Program-made: the position numbers and the translations under genes
Shown: positions 18,810 through 28,181 of the stretch, piece by piece
How the letters are laid out: each line of letters starts with the position of its first letter
Numbering within the stretch: position 1 is the stretch's first letter
Assembly: GCA_013697245.1 (NCBI GenBank)
Contig: JACCXH010000006.1
Coordinates: 1 to 62,141 of the forward strand
DNA: 62,141 bases
DNA from: Bacteroidota bacterium
GTDB lineage: Bacteria > Bacteroidota > Bacteroidia > B-17B0 > Aurantibacillaceae
Reading direction: 5' to 3'
The notes under the pieces: model-generated
The model's database searches: none
What the model saw: the letters and a program-made list of their open reading frames with translations, nothing else
What the model was told of the DNA's origin: nothing

Positions 18810-18868
18810 TAAGCCTTAAGCGCACCAAGCTGTTGGGCCTCAAAGAATGTTTGGAGCCTTGATTTTTG

Positions 18869-18894
18869 CCAACTTTTTATCAAGAAAAAGTTGG
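18869..18894. repeat. Orphan perfect inverted repeat CCAACTTTTT / AAAAAGTTGG
   Basis: Ten-base perfect arms around ATCAAG, in the 207-bp gap between the icd terminator and rnr. It has no T tract of its own. It may be a mobile palindromic repeat or an RNA-structure element in the rnr upstream region. The rest of the gap holds nothing recognisable. Confidence 0.5.
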
Positions 18895-19016
18895 GCGAGA
18901 AGTAAAAAATTGTTCTAATATTTTCTTAGTTTTTAATTGATTTTTTCATTCCTTACTGTTAATAAACACTTAAACAGTCTAAGATAAAAGTTATAAAAGC
19001 TTAGTATCTTTAAGTT

Positions 19017-21368
19017 ATGTCTAAAAACAAAAAACCAACACGTTATTTATTTGAAGAAGTTTTAGACTTTTTAAAACATAACGATACAAAAGAATTTAAC
19101 TATAAACAGCTTGGTGCCTCCATGGAAATTAATACCGATGGCGAAAGGCTGGAATTGATCCAGGTTTTAGAAGCACTAAAACACCAAGGGTTTGTTCTTG
19201 AAAAGGAAACCGGCAAATATCAAATAAAAGAAAGCAAACAATATATTACCGGCACTATTGATTTTACAACGCAAGGTACTGCTTTTGTTGTATTTAGTGA
19301 ATCGGAAGATGATATCTATATTCCGCAATACAAATCAAAAAATGCATTACAAGGCGATCTTGTAAAACTGCAGCTTTTACAAAAACGCAGTGGCAAACGT
19401 AAAGAAGGCGAAGTGGTGGAAGTTATTAAACGTGCAAAGACCGAGTTTGTTGGTACGATAAAAATAAATCCAAAATTTGCATTTGTAATTCCGGATAGCC
19501 ATAAGATTCATGTCGACTTTTTTATTCACTCAAATGATATCAAAGGTGCAGAAGACGGACAAAAAGTAAAGATCAAATTAAAAGAATGGAAAGCGAACGA
19601 TAAAAATCCAATTGGGGTGGTAGAAGAGGTTTTTGGTTTTCCGGGAGTTCATAAAACCGAAATGAATGCTATCATGGCAGAATATGGTTTGCCCGAGCAT
19701 TTTCCGGAGGCAGTAGAAAACGAAGCGAAAAAACTAAACACTGCCATTACCAAAGAAGAAATCGATAAACGCAGGGATTTTAGAGAAGTATTAACTTTTA
19801 CGATCGACCCGGTTGATGCGAAGGATTTTGATGACGCACTCTCCATTCAAAAATTAGATAATGGTTTGTGGGAAATAGGTGTGCACATTGCAGATGTCAC
19901 TCACTTTTTAAAAGTAGGAAGCATACTTGATAAAGAAGCTGTAGAGCGTGCAACCTCTGTGTATCTTGTAGATCGTGTTATTCCGATGTTGCCCGAAGTA
20001 TTAAGTAATTTTGCCTGTTCATTGCGCCCTAATGAAGATAAATATTGTTTCTCTGCTGTTTTTCAGATGGATGATAACGCAGATATTTCAGATCAGTGGT
20101 TTGGAAAAACGTTGATACATAGTAATAAACGTTTCGCCTATGAAGATGTGCAAACAATTATTGAAACGGAAGAAGGAGAATACAAAAACGAAATTTTATT
20201 GTTGGATAAGCTGGCAAAAAAATTACGTGCAGAACGTACAAAACGCGGCTCCATCTTTTTTGATAAAGCAGAAGTGAAATTTAATTTAGATGAAGAAGGA
20301 AATCCAATAGGTGTATTTTTTAAAACCCAAAAAGATGCGCACAAATTGATTGAAGATTTTATGTTATTGGCAAATCGTTCTGTGGCTGAGTTTTTAGGTA
20401 AAGGCAGTAAGAACGATGAAAACCCAAAGCATCAAAATCAAAAAAAGAAAGACGATCCAAAAAATTTATGCGTTTACCGTATTCACGATACGCCAAGTGA
20501 TGAAAAGATGGCCGAGCTGAGTGGTTTTGTGGCGCGTTTTGGATACCAAATGCAATTAGGAAGCAAACAAAAAATGGCCCAATCTATTAATAAATTATTG
20601 GTAGATGTAAAAAATAAAAAAGAGCAGGGCATGATAGAAATGCTTGCCGTGCGCAGTATGCCAAAAGCGATTTACACTACAAAAAATGCCGGGCACTATG
20701 GTTTGGGTTTTGAATACTACACACACTTTACTTCGCCCATTCGTCGTTACCCCGATGTAATGGTACATCGTTTATTATATGAACGACTAGAAGGCCTTAA
20801 ACATCCTAGCCAGGACGAGCTGGAACAATTATGTAAACATAGTAGCGACCAGGAACGTGTGGCGGCAGAAGCAGAAAGAGCCTCGATTAAATATAAACAG
20901 GTAGAGTTTATGTCGGATAAAATTGGGCAAACATTTCCGGCACTTATTAGTGGAGTGACAGAGTGGGGCATTTATGCAGAAATAATTGAGAATAAATGCG
21001 AGGGTATGATCAAAAGTCGTGACCTTAAAGGCGATCAATTTTCTTTCGACTCTGATAATTACCGTTATGTGGGCCGCAATACCGGAAAAATATATACCCT
21101 TGGCGACCCTGTTGATATTGTTGTTGTGGATGCCGACCTGGTAAAAAAACAATTAAATTTTGCTTTTGCCGATTCAGAAAATGCGTCCGGCTCTTCAAAC
21201 TTTGGAGATAACCGTTCTAATTTTGATAGTAAGCATAGCAGGTCTAATTCAGGAAGTAGCAGAGGCGGAAACAAAAATAGTGGCAGTAATAAAGGTGGAG
21301 GAAGTAAAAGCCGCGGAGCCGATAAAAATAACAAAGGCGGCAGCAGCAAAAAAAGTAGAAGAAGATGA
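19017..21368 (+). CDS. rnr: Ribonuclease R
   Basis: 783 residues. Order: N-terminal helix-turn-helix region (1-70), cold-shock OB domains (about 75-210), RNB catalytic domain, S1 RNA-binding domain (about 645-725) and a long basic Ser/Gly/Lys-rich tail (727-783). The catalytic cluster is IDPVDAKDFDDAL, with acidic residues at 264, 267, 270, 272 and 273. The enzyme is a processive 3'-5' exoribonuclease that degrades structured RNA. The stop overlaps the start of the following esterase gene (ATGA). Confidence 0.95.
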   Translation: MSKNKKPTRYLFEEVLDFLKHNDTKEFNYKQLGASMEINTDGERLELIQVLEALKHQGFVLEKETGKYQIKESKQYITGTIDFTTQGTAFVVFSESEDDIYIPQYKSKNALQGDLVKLQLLQKRSGKRKEGEVVEVIKRAKTEFVGTIKINPKFAFVIPDSHKIHVDFFIHSNDIKGAEDGQKVKIKLKEWKANDKNPIGVVEEVFGFPGVHKTEMNAIMAEYGLPEHFPEAVENEAKKLNTAITKEEIDKRRDFREVLTFTIDPVDAKDFDDALSIQKLDNGLWEIGVHIADVTHFLKVGSILDKEAVERATSVYLVDRVIPMLPEVLSNFACSLRPNEDKYCFSAVFQMDDNADISDQWFGKTLIHSNKRFAYEDVQTIIETEEGEYKNEILLLDKLAKKLRAERTKRGSIFFDKAEVKFNLDEEGNPIGVFFKTQKDAHKLIEDFMLLANRSVAEFLGKGSKNDENPKHQNQKKKDDPKNLCVYRIHDTPSDEKMAELSGFVARFGYQMQLGSKQKMAQSINKLLVDVKNKKEQGMIEMLAVRSMPKAIYTTKNAGHYGLGFEYYTHFTSPIRRYPDVMVHRLLYERLEGLKHPSQDELEQLCKHSSDQERVAAEAERASIKYKQVEFMSDKIGQTFPALISGVTEWGIYAEIIENKCEGMIKSRDLKGDQFSFDSDNYRYVGRNTGKIYTLGDPVDIVVVDADLVKKQLNFAFADSENASGSSNFGDNRSNFDSKHSRSNSGSSRGGNKNSGSNKGGGSKSRGADKNNKGGSSKKSRRR

Positions 21369-22180
21369 AAAGATTTTTAGTTTTAATTTTAGTTTGTATT
21401 TCTTTTTTTGGGAACACTCAAACAGTAAATACTTCGCTGGTTTATAAAGTTAATGAGCCTGCAAAAAAAATAGATAAGCCAGCACCACTTTTAATTATGC
21501 TGCATGGTTATGGCAGTAATGAAGAAGATCTATTCGATATTGCTAAGGCATTGGACCCACGATTTATGGTGATCTCTCTTCGTGGGCCTGAAGCTTTGAA
21601 AGATGGCGGCTTTGGTTGGTTTGTGCTTGACCCCGTTGGCGATAAACCTTTTACTTATGATTATAAAAAGGCAAAAGAAAGCCGTATAAAGATTTTATCG
21701 TTTATTAGTAACGCTTGCAAAACACTTAAGCTGGATAGTACCAATGTTTTTATTATGGGTTTTAGTCAGGGCGCCATGATGTGTTATGACCTGGCACTTG
21801 CTGCGCCAAAAAAAATTAAAGGGGTGATGGTGCTAAGTGGAAAACTGATGACAGAATCAAAAGAGCAAAAAATCGATTGGACAACTGCTGCAAAAACAAA
21901 ATATTTTATTGCGCATGGCAATTCCGATAACGTTATAAAAATATCTGAAGCGGATAGTGCGGTAAAATTTTTAAAGTCAAAAAAAGTAAAAGAGCTTTCC
22001 TTTAATAATTATGAAATGCCACATTCTATCAACGGTAAAGAGTTAAACGATATAAAGATTTGGTTAAAAAAGGGAATCGATCCTCCTGAAAAGCCAGGCG
22101 TTGTTCCCACTACAACAACAGTTTCAACAGCTTCTAATATTGTTGCTCCTTTAAAACCCGAAGGCACAAAAAAGAAGTAG
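21365..22180 (+). CDS. Secreted alpha/beta-hydrolase, phospholipase/carboxylesterase type
   Basis: 271 residues with a signal peptide (MKRFLVLILVCISFFGNTQ). The catalytic triad is S134 (GFSQG), D188 (HGNSDNVI) and H220 (MPHSI); the oxyanion region is LHGYGSNEEDL. The family (YpfH/carboxylesterase 2-like) hydrolyses short carboxyl esters. The C-terminus is a Pro/Thr/Val-rich tail of ~30 residues that is not part of the fold. The start codon overlaps the rnr stop by 4 nt, so the two are translated from one message even though no functional link is obvious. Confidence 0.85.
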   Translation: MKRFLVLILVCISFFGNTQTVNTSLVYKVNEPAKKIDKPAPLLIMLHGYGSNEEDLFDIAKALDPRFMVISLRGPEALKDGGFGWFVLDPVGDKPFTYDYKKAKESRIKILSFISNACKTLKLDSTNVFIMGFSQGAMMCYDLALAAPKKIKGVMVLSGKLMTESKEQKIDWTTAAKTKYFIAHGNSDNVIKISEADSAVKFLKSKKVKELSFNNYEMPHSINGKELNDIKIWLKKGIDPPEKPGVVPTTTTVSTASNIVAPLKPEGTKKK

Positions 22181-22210
22181 CTTCGAAAAACTCAGCTACC
22201 ATTGTGTATT

Positions 22211-22268
22211 GGTTATTTTGACAAGCTCAGCTGCCATTGTATTATTTATTGAGCTTGTCGAAATAACC
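22211..22268. repeat. REPIN-like inverted repeat (GACAAGCTCA family)
   Basis: GGTTATTTTGACAAGCTCA (22211-22229) and TGAGCTTGTCGAAATAACC (22250-22268) are inverted copies with one mismatch in 19 bases around a 20-nt centre. A decayed direct copy (TCGAAAAACTCAGCTACCATTG) precedes it at about 22182-22204. The core TTCGACAAGCTCA is recalled as a common dispersed repeat in Bacteroidota. Confidence 0.7.
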
Positions 22269-22294
22269 TCCCTTCTTTACCAAAAAGATTCTCT

Positions 22295-22302
22295 TATCTT
22301 TG
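22295..22302 (+). promoter_or_regulatory. Candidate -7 box (TATCTTTG) before the MATE gene
   Basis: Exact TAnnTTTG match ending 7 nt upstream of the ATG, implying a leaderless or nearly leaderless message. No -33 TTTG box was found. Confidence 0.45.
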
Positions 22303-22309
22303 CCCCCGA

Positions 22310-23662
22310 ATGTTTAAAACATTTTTCAAAAATAGCCACACCAAAGCAACCATTTACCTTGCATGGCCACTTGTTATTACACAGGTAGGACATATCATTA
22401 CCGGTATGGTAGATACTATTTTTGTTGGAAGAATTGGCCCAACAGAACAGGCGGCTTGTATACTTTCAAATAACCTGTATGTATTGTTATTAGTATTTGG
22501 TATAGGCGTAAGTTACGCAACAACGCCTTTGGTAACAGATGCTCATCATAATAATGATGTGAAAAAAAAAGCATCGTTGTTTAAAAACTCATTGGTATTA
22601 AATCTTTCTGTTGCAGTAATCTGTTTTGTGATCTTATTTTTGGCATCCGATCTTTTAAAATATATGCAACAACCTGCTGAAGTAGTGGTGCTGGCAGTTC
22701 CCTTCTTTGATGTGTTGATCTTTTCGATGATCCCCGTTTCTTTATTCTTTACCTGCAAGCAATATTGTGAGGGATTAGCCAATACACGCATGGCACTTAT
22801 AATTAGTGTGGTTGGAAATTTAATTAACATCATTTTAAATTACCTTTTAATTTATGGCAAGTTTGGGTTTCCCGAAATGGGTTATTTAGGCGCTGCATGG
22901 GCATCATTTATTGCCAGGTTATTTATGGGTGTTTCTTTTTTGATCTTTATTTTCAGGTCGCCGCTTACAAAAGAAATCGGTGCTGTATACAAACAAGTAA
23001 AAATTAATTGGGTTGAGTTAAAAGATCTCGCCCGTATTGGTTTAAACTCCGGTGCGCAATTTACTTTTGAAGTAGCAGCATTTGCCATAGCAGGTTTAAT
23101 GGCCGGTACATTTGGTAAAGAACAAATAGATGCACATGGCATTGCTTTAAGTATTGCTGCATTTACTTATATGTTTGCAAGTGGTATAAGCAGCGCAGCA
23201 ACTATTCGAGTAAGTGTTTATAATGCGCAACAAAATTGGTTGGAAATAAAAAATGCCGGTTACACTGCACTAAAATTGGTTCTATTGGTAATGGGCGCTT
23301 TTGGCTTATTATTTTTAATTTTTAGTGCTGTTTTACCTTTAGGTTTTAGTAATGAAGTTGAAATTACGCGTTTAGCATCTAAGCTGTTAATTATTGCGGC
23401 CATGTTTCAGTTATTTGATGGCATACAAGTTGTGGCCATTGGCGCCTTAAGAGGTTTAGAGGATGTAAAATACCCAACACTAATTACATTAGTGGGATAT
23501 TGGTTAATTGCTTTGCCATTGGCTTATCTTTTAGCTTTTACTTTTAAAATGGAAACAATAGGCATTTGGATCGCATTACTTGCAGCTCTGGCTTTTGTTG
23601 CAGTCGCTTTATTCTGGCGCTTTAATTTTTTAGTGAAGAAAAATTTAAGGAGTAGTAAATAA
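22310..23662 (+). CDS. MATE family efflux transporter
   Basis: 450 residues with about 12 hydrophobic segments arranged as two six-helix halves. The MATE-type opening is AWPLVITQVGHIITGMVDTIFVGRIGP and the second half contains NSGAQFTFEVAAFAIAGLMAG. It is a cation-coupled exporter of drugs or metabolites in the inner membrane. Its end converges on recJ with a gap of only 2 bp. The substrate is not predictable. Confidence 0.9.
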   Translation: MFKTFFKNSHTKATIYLAWPLVITQVGHIITGMVDTIFVGRIGPTEQAACILSNNLYVLLLVFGIGVSYATTPLVTDAHHNNDVKKKASLFKNSLVLNLSVAVICFVILFLASDLLKYMQQPAEVVVLAVPFFDVLIFSMIPVSLFFTCKQYCEGLANTRMALIISVVGNLINIILNYLLIYGKFGFPEMGYLGAAWASFIARLFMGVSFLIFIFRSPLTKEIGAVYKQVKINWVELKDLARIGLNSGAQFTFEVAAFAIAGLMAGTFGKEQIDAHGIALSIAAFTYMFASGISSAATIRVSVYNAQQNWLEIKNAGYTALKLVLLVMGAFGLLFLIFSAVLPLGFSNEVEITRLASKLLIIAAMFQLFDGIQVVAIGALRGLEDVKYPTLITLVGYWLIALPLAYLLAFTFKMETIGIWIALLAALAFVAVALFWRFNFLVKKNLRSSK

Positions 23663-23664
23663 AA

Positions 23665-25380
23665 TTATTTACTCTGATTAACCTTTAGATCCTCGATCAT
23701 GAATTGAATAGTTGTTACGCCACGGTATTCGTTTTCCTGGATCTTAAAAACAATGTCCATTGGAATTTTGCGTTGGAAGAAATTAATATAATCTCCTTTA
23801 TCGTAAGCAATGGCTTGGAAACGAATATTAGGATTTGATTGTTGAAATAATTCTAATTTGAGATGATTGTTGCCAAACACTTTGCCCCAACCAGTTTCAA
23901 AAACATTCTTGCAATAAAAAGTAGGTGTCATGTTGTGCGGACCATGCGGCGCAAATTGTTTTAAAATACGAACAAGTTTATCGCTGATCTCATGAAATTC
24001 TAATTCAATATCAATATCTACTTTTGGAATGAGTTGGTCCGGTGTAATGCTTTCTGAAACTACTTTTTCAAACTTAGCAATAAAGGCTTCCAGGTTTTCT
24101 TTTTTCATAGTTAAACCGGCTGCAAATTTATGTCCGCCAAATTGCTCTAAAAGATCGCTGCATTTTTCGATGGCATTGTATACATCGTATTCTTTTACAC
24201 TGCGCGCACTGCCCGAAACTTTACCATCGCTTTCAGTAAGCACAATAGTAGGTCGGTAGTATTTTTCTATCAGGCGCGAGGCCACAATACCAACAACGCC
24301 TTTGTGCCAGGTTGGACTGAAAAGAACAGTAGATTTTTTTGCACCATTTAATTCAAGGCCTTCTATTTGTAATAAAGCTTCAGATGTAGTTCCCTGGTCA
24401 AGATCTTTTCGTTGAGTGTTTGTATCGTTAATGGCATTTGCAAATTCAGCTGCATGAATCTCGTCTTCACAGATCAGTAGCTCTACTGCCTTACTGCCGT
24501 GCTCAATTCGACCGGCTGCATTTATACGCGGAGCTAAAACAAACACTAAAGTAGTAATTGTTACAGCTTGTTTTAATTGGTTTAAGTTCAATAAAGCTTT
24601 TATGCCCGGCCTTGGTTCTTTATTTATTTTTTCTAAACCAAAATACGCCATTACACGGTTCTCGCCATTTAAGGGCACAATATCGGCAGCTATACTTACG
24701 GCAACCAGGTCTAAATAATTATAACAAACGTCTAATGGAAAATTATATTTTTTCGAAAAGGCCTCAATTAATTTTAAACCAATACCACAACCGCTTAATT
24801 CTTTGTAAGGATAATTACAATCATTTTGTTTTGGGTCAAGCACAGCAATGGCATGCGGCACTTCACTACCCGGCAAGTGATGATCGCAAATAATAAAATC
24901 TATTTTTTTTGCGTTGGCGTAGTCTATTTTTTCATTGGCTTTAATGCCACAGTCTAAGGCAATAATTAAGGAGAAATTATTTTCTTTTGCAAAATCAATA
25001 GCGGTAAACGAAATGCCATAACCTTCTTTATAACGATCAGGAATGTAATAATCAATTTTCGCAATGTGATCTTTAAAAAAACTGTAAACCACGCTCACGG
25101 CTGTTGTTCCGTCTACATCATAATCACCGTAGATCAAAACCTTTTCGTTTTTTTCGATGGCGGTGTTTATTCTTTCAATGGCCACATCCATTCCTTTCAT
25201 TAAAAAAGGATCGTGCAATTGGTTCAGGTCCGGGCGAAAAAAATCTTTGGCGTCTTTATAATTAAAAATTTGACGCTGTACTAATAATTTAGCAATGATG
25301 GGGTCAACATTTAATTTGTCCTCCAATTCCGAAATAGCAGTTGTATTGCTATTGTTATATATTTTCCATTGCTTTTCCAA
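23665..25380 (-). CDS. recJ: Single-stranded-DNA-specific exonuclease RecJ
   Basis: 571 residues. DHH phosphoesterase motifs are DYDVDG (86-91), ALDCG (141-145) and CDHHLPG (DHH at 166-168). The DHHA1 region has GGHKFAAGLTM, and a C-terminal OB-like domain follows. RecJ degrades single-stranded DNA 5'-3' in recombination and mismatch repair. It starts 5 nt after the stop of the YebC-family gene and is probably transcribed with it. Confidence 0.95.
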   Translation of the reverse strand: MEKQWKIYNNSNTTAISELEDKLNVDPIIAKLLVQRQIFNYKDAKDFFRPDLNQLHDPFLMKGMDVAIERINTAIEKNEKVLIYGDYDVDGTTAVSVVYSFFKDHIAKIDYYIPDRYKEGYGISFTAIDFAKENNFSLIIALDCGIKANEKIDYANAKKIDFIICDHHLPGSEVPHAIAVLDPKQNDCNYPYKELSGCGIGLKLIEAFSKKYNFPLDVCYNYLDLVAVSIAADIVPLNGENRVMAYFGLEKINKEPRPGIKALLNLNQLKQAVTITTLVFVLAPRINAAGRIEHGSKAVELLICEDEIHAAEFANAINDTNTQRKDLDQGTTSEALLQIEGLELNGAKKSTVLFSPTWHKGVVGIVASRLIEKYYRPTIVLTESDGKVSGSARSVKEYDVYNAIEKCSDLLEQFGGHKFAAGLTMKKENLEAFIAKFEKVVSESITPDQLIPKVDIDIELEFHEISDKLVRILKQFAPHGPHNMTPTFYCKNVFETGWGKVFGNNHLKLELFQQSNPNIRFQAIAYDKGDYINFFQRKIPMDIVFKIQENEYRGVTTIQFMIEDLKVNQSK

Positions 25381-25385
25381 AATAA

Positions 25386-26099
25386 TTAAGCAATATTATG
25401 GTAAACAGCTTCAATATCATCGTCCTCTTCCATTTTCTCTATCATGGCTGTTACCTCTGCTTCCTGCTCAGGGGTTAATTCTTTGGTAGTGGTTGGACTA
25501 TAAATTTTACTTGTTTCTAAAACAGGGATCTTTCGTTCCTCTAAAGCAGATTGCATTTTTCCAAAATCGGTAAATTGTGTTTGAATAATGAAATGATTAT
25601 TTTCTTCATCGTGCGAAATATCTTCTAAGCCAAAATCGATGAGTTCTAATTCAAGATCATCTTTATTTAAACCTGCCACATCAATTTTAAAAAGCACAAC
25701 ATGTTCAAACATAAAACTAACCGAACCGTTGGTGCCCATAGCGCCGTTAGCACGGTTAAAATATAAACGTACACTGGCAACCGTACGGGTTGGATTATTA
25801 GTAGTGCAGGCTACAAGAACAGGCACGCCATGTGGTGCATAACCTTCATAAATTATTTCGTCGTAATTACCTGAATCTTTTTCGCTGGCACGTTTAATGG
25901 CTGCATCAACATTTACCTTTGGCATATTTACAGCCTTGGCATTTTGCATGATCATTCTTAAACGCGGGTTATTTTCAGGATGTGGACCCCCTGCTTTAAC
26001 AGCCATTACAATTTCTCTTCCAATTTTTGTAAACGCTTTTGCCATTTTAGCGTAACGTTTAAACATCGTGGCTTTTCGTGTCTGAAATATCCGTCCCAT
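25386..26099 (-). CDS. YebC/PmpR (TACO1) family protein
   Basis: 237 residues, the full family length. It opens MGRIFQTRKATMFKRYAKMAKAFTKIGREI, followed by GGPHPENNPRLRMIMQNAKAVNMPKVNVDAAIKRA and the conserved YEGYAPHGVP. Family members are described as transcription regulators or, more recently, as translation factors that help ribosomes through proline-rich stretches. The YebB-like TSHAGSKW opening seen in one YebC subtype is not present, placing it in the other (YeeN-like) subgroup, tentatively. It heads a two-gene unit with recJ. Confidence 0.88.
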   Translation of the reverse strand: MGRIFQTRKATMFKRYAKMAKAFTKIGREIVMAVKAGGPHPENNPRLRMIMQNAKAVNMPKVNVDAAIKRASEKDSGNYDEIIYEGYAPHGVPVLVACTTNNPTRTVASVRLYFNRANGAMGTNGSVSFMFEHVVLFKIDVAGLNKDDLELELIDFGLEDISHDEENNHFIIQTQFTDFGKMQSALEERKIPVLETSKIYSPTTTKELTPEQEAEVTAMIEKMEEDDDIEAVYHNIA

Positions 26100-26119
26100 A
26101 AATTTTTATTTAATGATTA

Positions 26120-26127
26120 CAAAGATA
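26120..26127 (-). promoter_or_regulatory. Candidate -7 box (TATCTTTG) of the yebC-recJ unit
   Basis: Exact TAnnTTTG match on the minus strand ending 20 nt before the ATG; no convincing -33 box. Confidence 0.45.
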
Positions 26128-26276
26128 ATTTTTTTAATGAAATTTACTCAGCAATACAGCTGATTTTTTGCCATAGAATGTAGCAATTTGATGACTTTTG
26201 CCCTCTGTTAAGAACTATTATTCTTCAATCTTAAGCACAAAAGTGAATGTTTAGGGCTTATGGTAAAGATAAAAAA

Positions 26277-26424
26277 GCCACTAATTTTACCAATTTCACA
26301 AAGGATAAACTAATTTTAGTTTGTGTTTTGTGCTAATTATTTTCTTAAGAATTTACTCTTAAGAATAAATTCCACCAAACAAAGCATAAAAAAAGAATTA
26401 GCGTATATCAGTGAAATTAGCGGC
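26277..26424. repeat. Inverted-repeat element of the GCCACTAATT family (copy A)
   Basis: GCCACTAATTTTACCAAT (26277-26294) and ATCAGTGAAATTAGCGGC (26407-26424) are inverted copies matching at 14 of 18 positions, bounding a ~148-bp non-coding unit. Its centre contains a TTCTTAAGAA palindrome near 26342 with a second CTTAAGAA downstream. It fills most of the 325-bp gap 26100-26424 and its right edge touches the lnt stop codon. A related element lies at 32879-33032. Confidence 0.65.
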
Positions 26425-28044
26425 TTAATTTTTTATTATATGATTATTTTTAAACCTCAAAAAGATCGAAAATAAAATCAAAAGTACGGAAAGGCAGACC
26501 GATAAATAAGCAATAAGATCTCCAAATTTCGAGTAAAAAGTATGGTTATTGTTCTTATAAATATCTTTTTCTATTACAGCAGCTTCCCAATAATTAGTAG
26601 CCTGAGTAATAGTTCCAAACTCATCAATAAAACAACTAATACCGGTGTTAGCACTACGGGCTATTTGTAAACGGTTTTCGATGGCCCTTAAACGGGCATA
26701 ATATAAGTGTTCAACATGGCCAGGGGTATCGCCCCACCAACCATCGTTGGTAATAATAAAAATAACGTTGGCATTTTTTCTTACATATCCGGTAACATAA
26801 TCAGAATAAACGCTTTCGTAACATACCACGGGTGCAACATTAGTGGCGGTTATTTTATCTGTAAACACTGTTCTCTCATATTGTACACCAAGGCTGCCAA
26901 AGGTGCCGCCCATTTGTATGGCAAGCCCCTCTAAAGGTTTTAACAACCCCGGAAAAGGCATTTGTTCAACCCCTGGAACTAATTTTGATTTATGATATAT
27001 CTGAATTCCGGAAGCGTCTATTTGCAAAGCTGTATTATACGAATCGTAATAAACACCTTCCTCCTGATATGGTTTTGCAGTTGCAGAGATTTTATCTTTC
27101 GAGGTAAAAAAACGATAGCTATCTGCCCCGACAACAATTTTTAATTTCGGGAATTTACTTAGCAAGCTGTCTTTAAACCAACGTATGGCTTCGTTGTCAT
27201 CAATAATGTCTTCGTTAATGCCTTGGCCAACAATAAAAGTCTCGGGCAAAACAATATAATCAGTTTCGTTGGTTACTTTACCTTTTATCTGCTCTAGGAA
27301 TTTAAAAAACTGCATTTGAAAATCCATTACAAATTTATCGTTATAAGGATCGATATTGGGTTGTACTACCAACACTTTTAATTTATCTGCCGGATCTGAA
27401 AGTGGTTTTCTTATCATAAAAATTAAATAAGAAAATAAAATGGGTAAAATGATCGCTGCGGCAATTTTAAGAACAGGTTTCGAAATTATTTTTAGAGAAG
27501 TATTGTTCTTTAAAATATTAAAAATTAAAATATTTACAAATAACGCCCAAAGTGTTCCGCCGCTAGTGCCGGTAAATTCGAACCATTGGATCCAGTTTGT
27601 ATTAAAGGCAAATACATTGCCAAGTATTAACCAACTCCATGATAGGTCCCAGATGGTATGCACAAATTCATAACCTAGCCATAAAGGTATTAAGAGCCAA
27701 ATAGCAAATGGTTTATGGATCTTGTTCTTTAAATTCGAAAAAATAACAAAAATAATGGCCATGAATAAGGAATTAATAACAAAAGCAGCAATGGCACCTA
27801 CCATAGATGCCTGGCTAACCCACCATGTTGTTAAAAGGTTCCACACTAAAAAAGTGAAATAAACGTAGGCGAATAGTTTTAACTTCCTTTTTGGAACAGT
27901 AAGTTGTTTTGAAAGATCATCCTCCAGTTGTAACAATGGAACAAAAGCAAAGAAAATAAAAACGGATAAATGAAGCAGCCAACCGGCAGAGAACAAGATG
28001 GCCGAAAAAAGGCTTAAAAGCAGGTAATTGAATTTTTTTTGCAC
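26425..28044 (-). CDS. lnt: Apolipoprotein N-acyltransferase
   Basis: 539 residues. Six or so N-terminal membrane segments (to about residue 212) are followed by a nitrilase-fold domain in the periplasm. The catalytic triad is E268 (LPETF), K354 (HKSKLVPGVEQMPFP) and C408 (VVCYESVYSDY). A final membrane segment lies at the C-terminus. Lnt adds the third acyl chain to lipoproteins. The start is GTG at 28044; no in-frame ATG lies upstream. TATCTTCG, one base off the -7 consensus, ends 9 nt before it. Confidence 0.92.
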   Translation of the reverse strand: MQKKFNYLLLSLFSAILFSAGWLLHLSVFIFFAFVPLLQLEDDLSKQLTVPKRKLKLFAYVYFTFLVWNLLTTWWVSQASMVGAIAAFVINSLFMAIIFVIFSNLKNKIHKPFAIWLLIPLWLGYEFVHTIWDLSWSWLILGNVFAFNTNWIQWFEFTGTSGGTLWALFVNILIFNILKNNTSLKIISKPVLKIAAAIILPILFSYLIFMIRKPLSDPADKLKVLVVQPNIDPYNDKFVMDFQMQFFKFLEQIKGKVTNETDYIVLPETFIVGQGINEDIIDDNEAIRWFKDSLLSKFPKLKIVVGADSYRFFTSKDKISATAKPYQEEGVYYDSYNTALQIDASGIQIYHKSKLVPGVEQMPFPGLLKPLEGLAIQMGGTFGSLGVQYERTVFTDKITATNVAPVVCYESVYSDYVTGYVRKNANVIFIITNDGWWGDTPGHVEHLYYARLRAIENRLQIARSANTGISCFIDEFGTITQATNYWEAAVIEKDIYKNNNHTFYSKFGDLIAYLSVCLSVLLILFSIFLRFKNNHIIKN

Positions 28045-28181
28045 AAAAGCGAAGATACCAAATAATCTATTTACGCTATTTATTAAATCTTCTTAAAATT
28101 GTTTAAATCCTCATTAATTCTTAATAAAAAATGGTTGTATTTAGTTGATTTAGCCGTATATTCGCCAATTGCCATTTTTCT

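Noticed and set aside
19005-19012. TATCTTTA just before rnr as a promoter box
   Set aside because: One base off consensus and only 4 nt from the ATG; mentioned in the leaderless finding but not listed as a feature.
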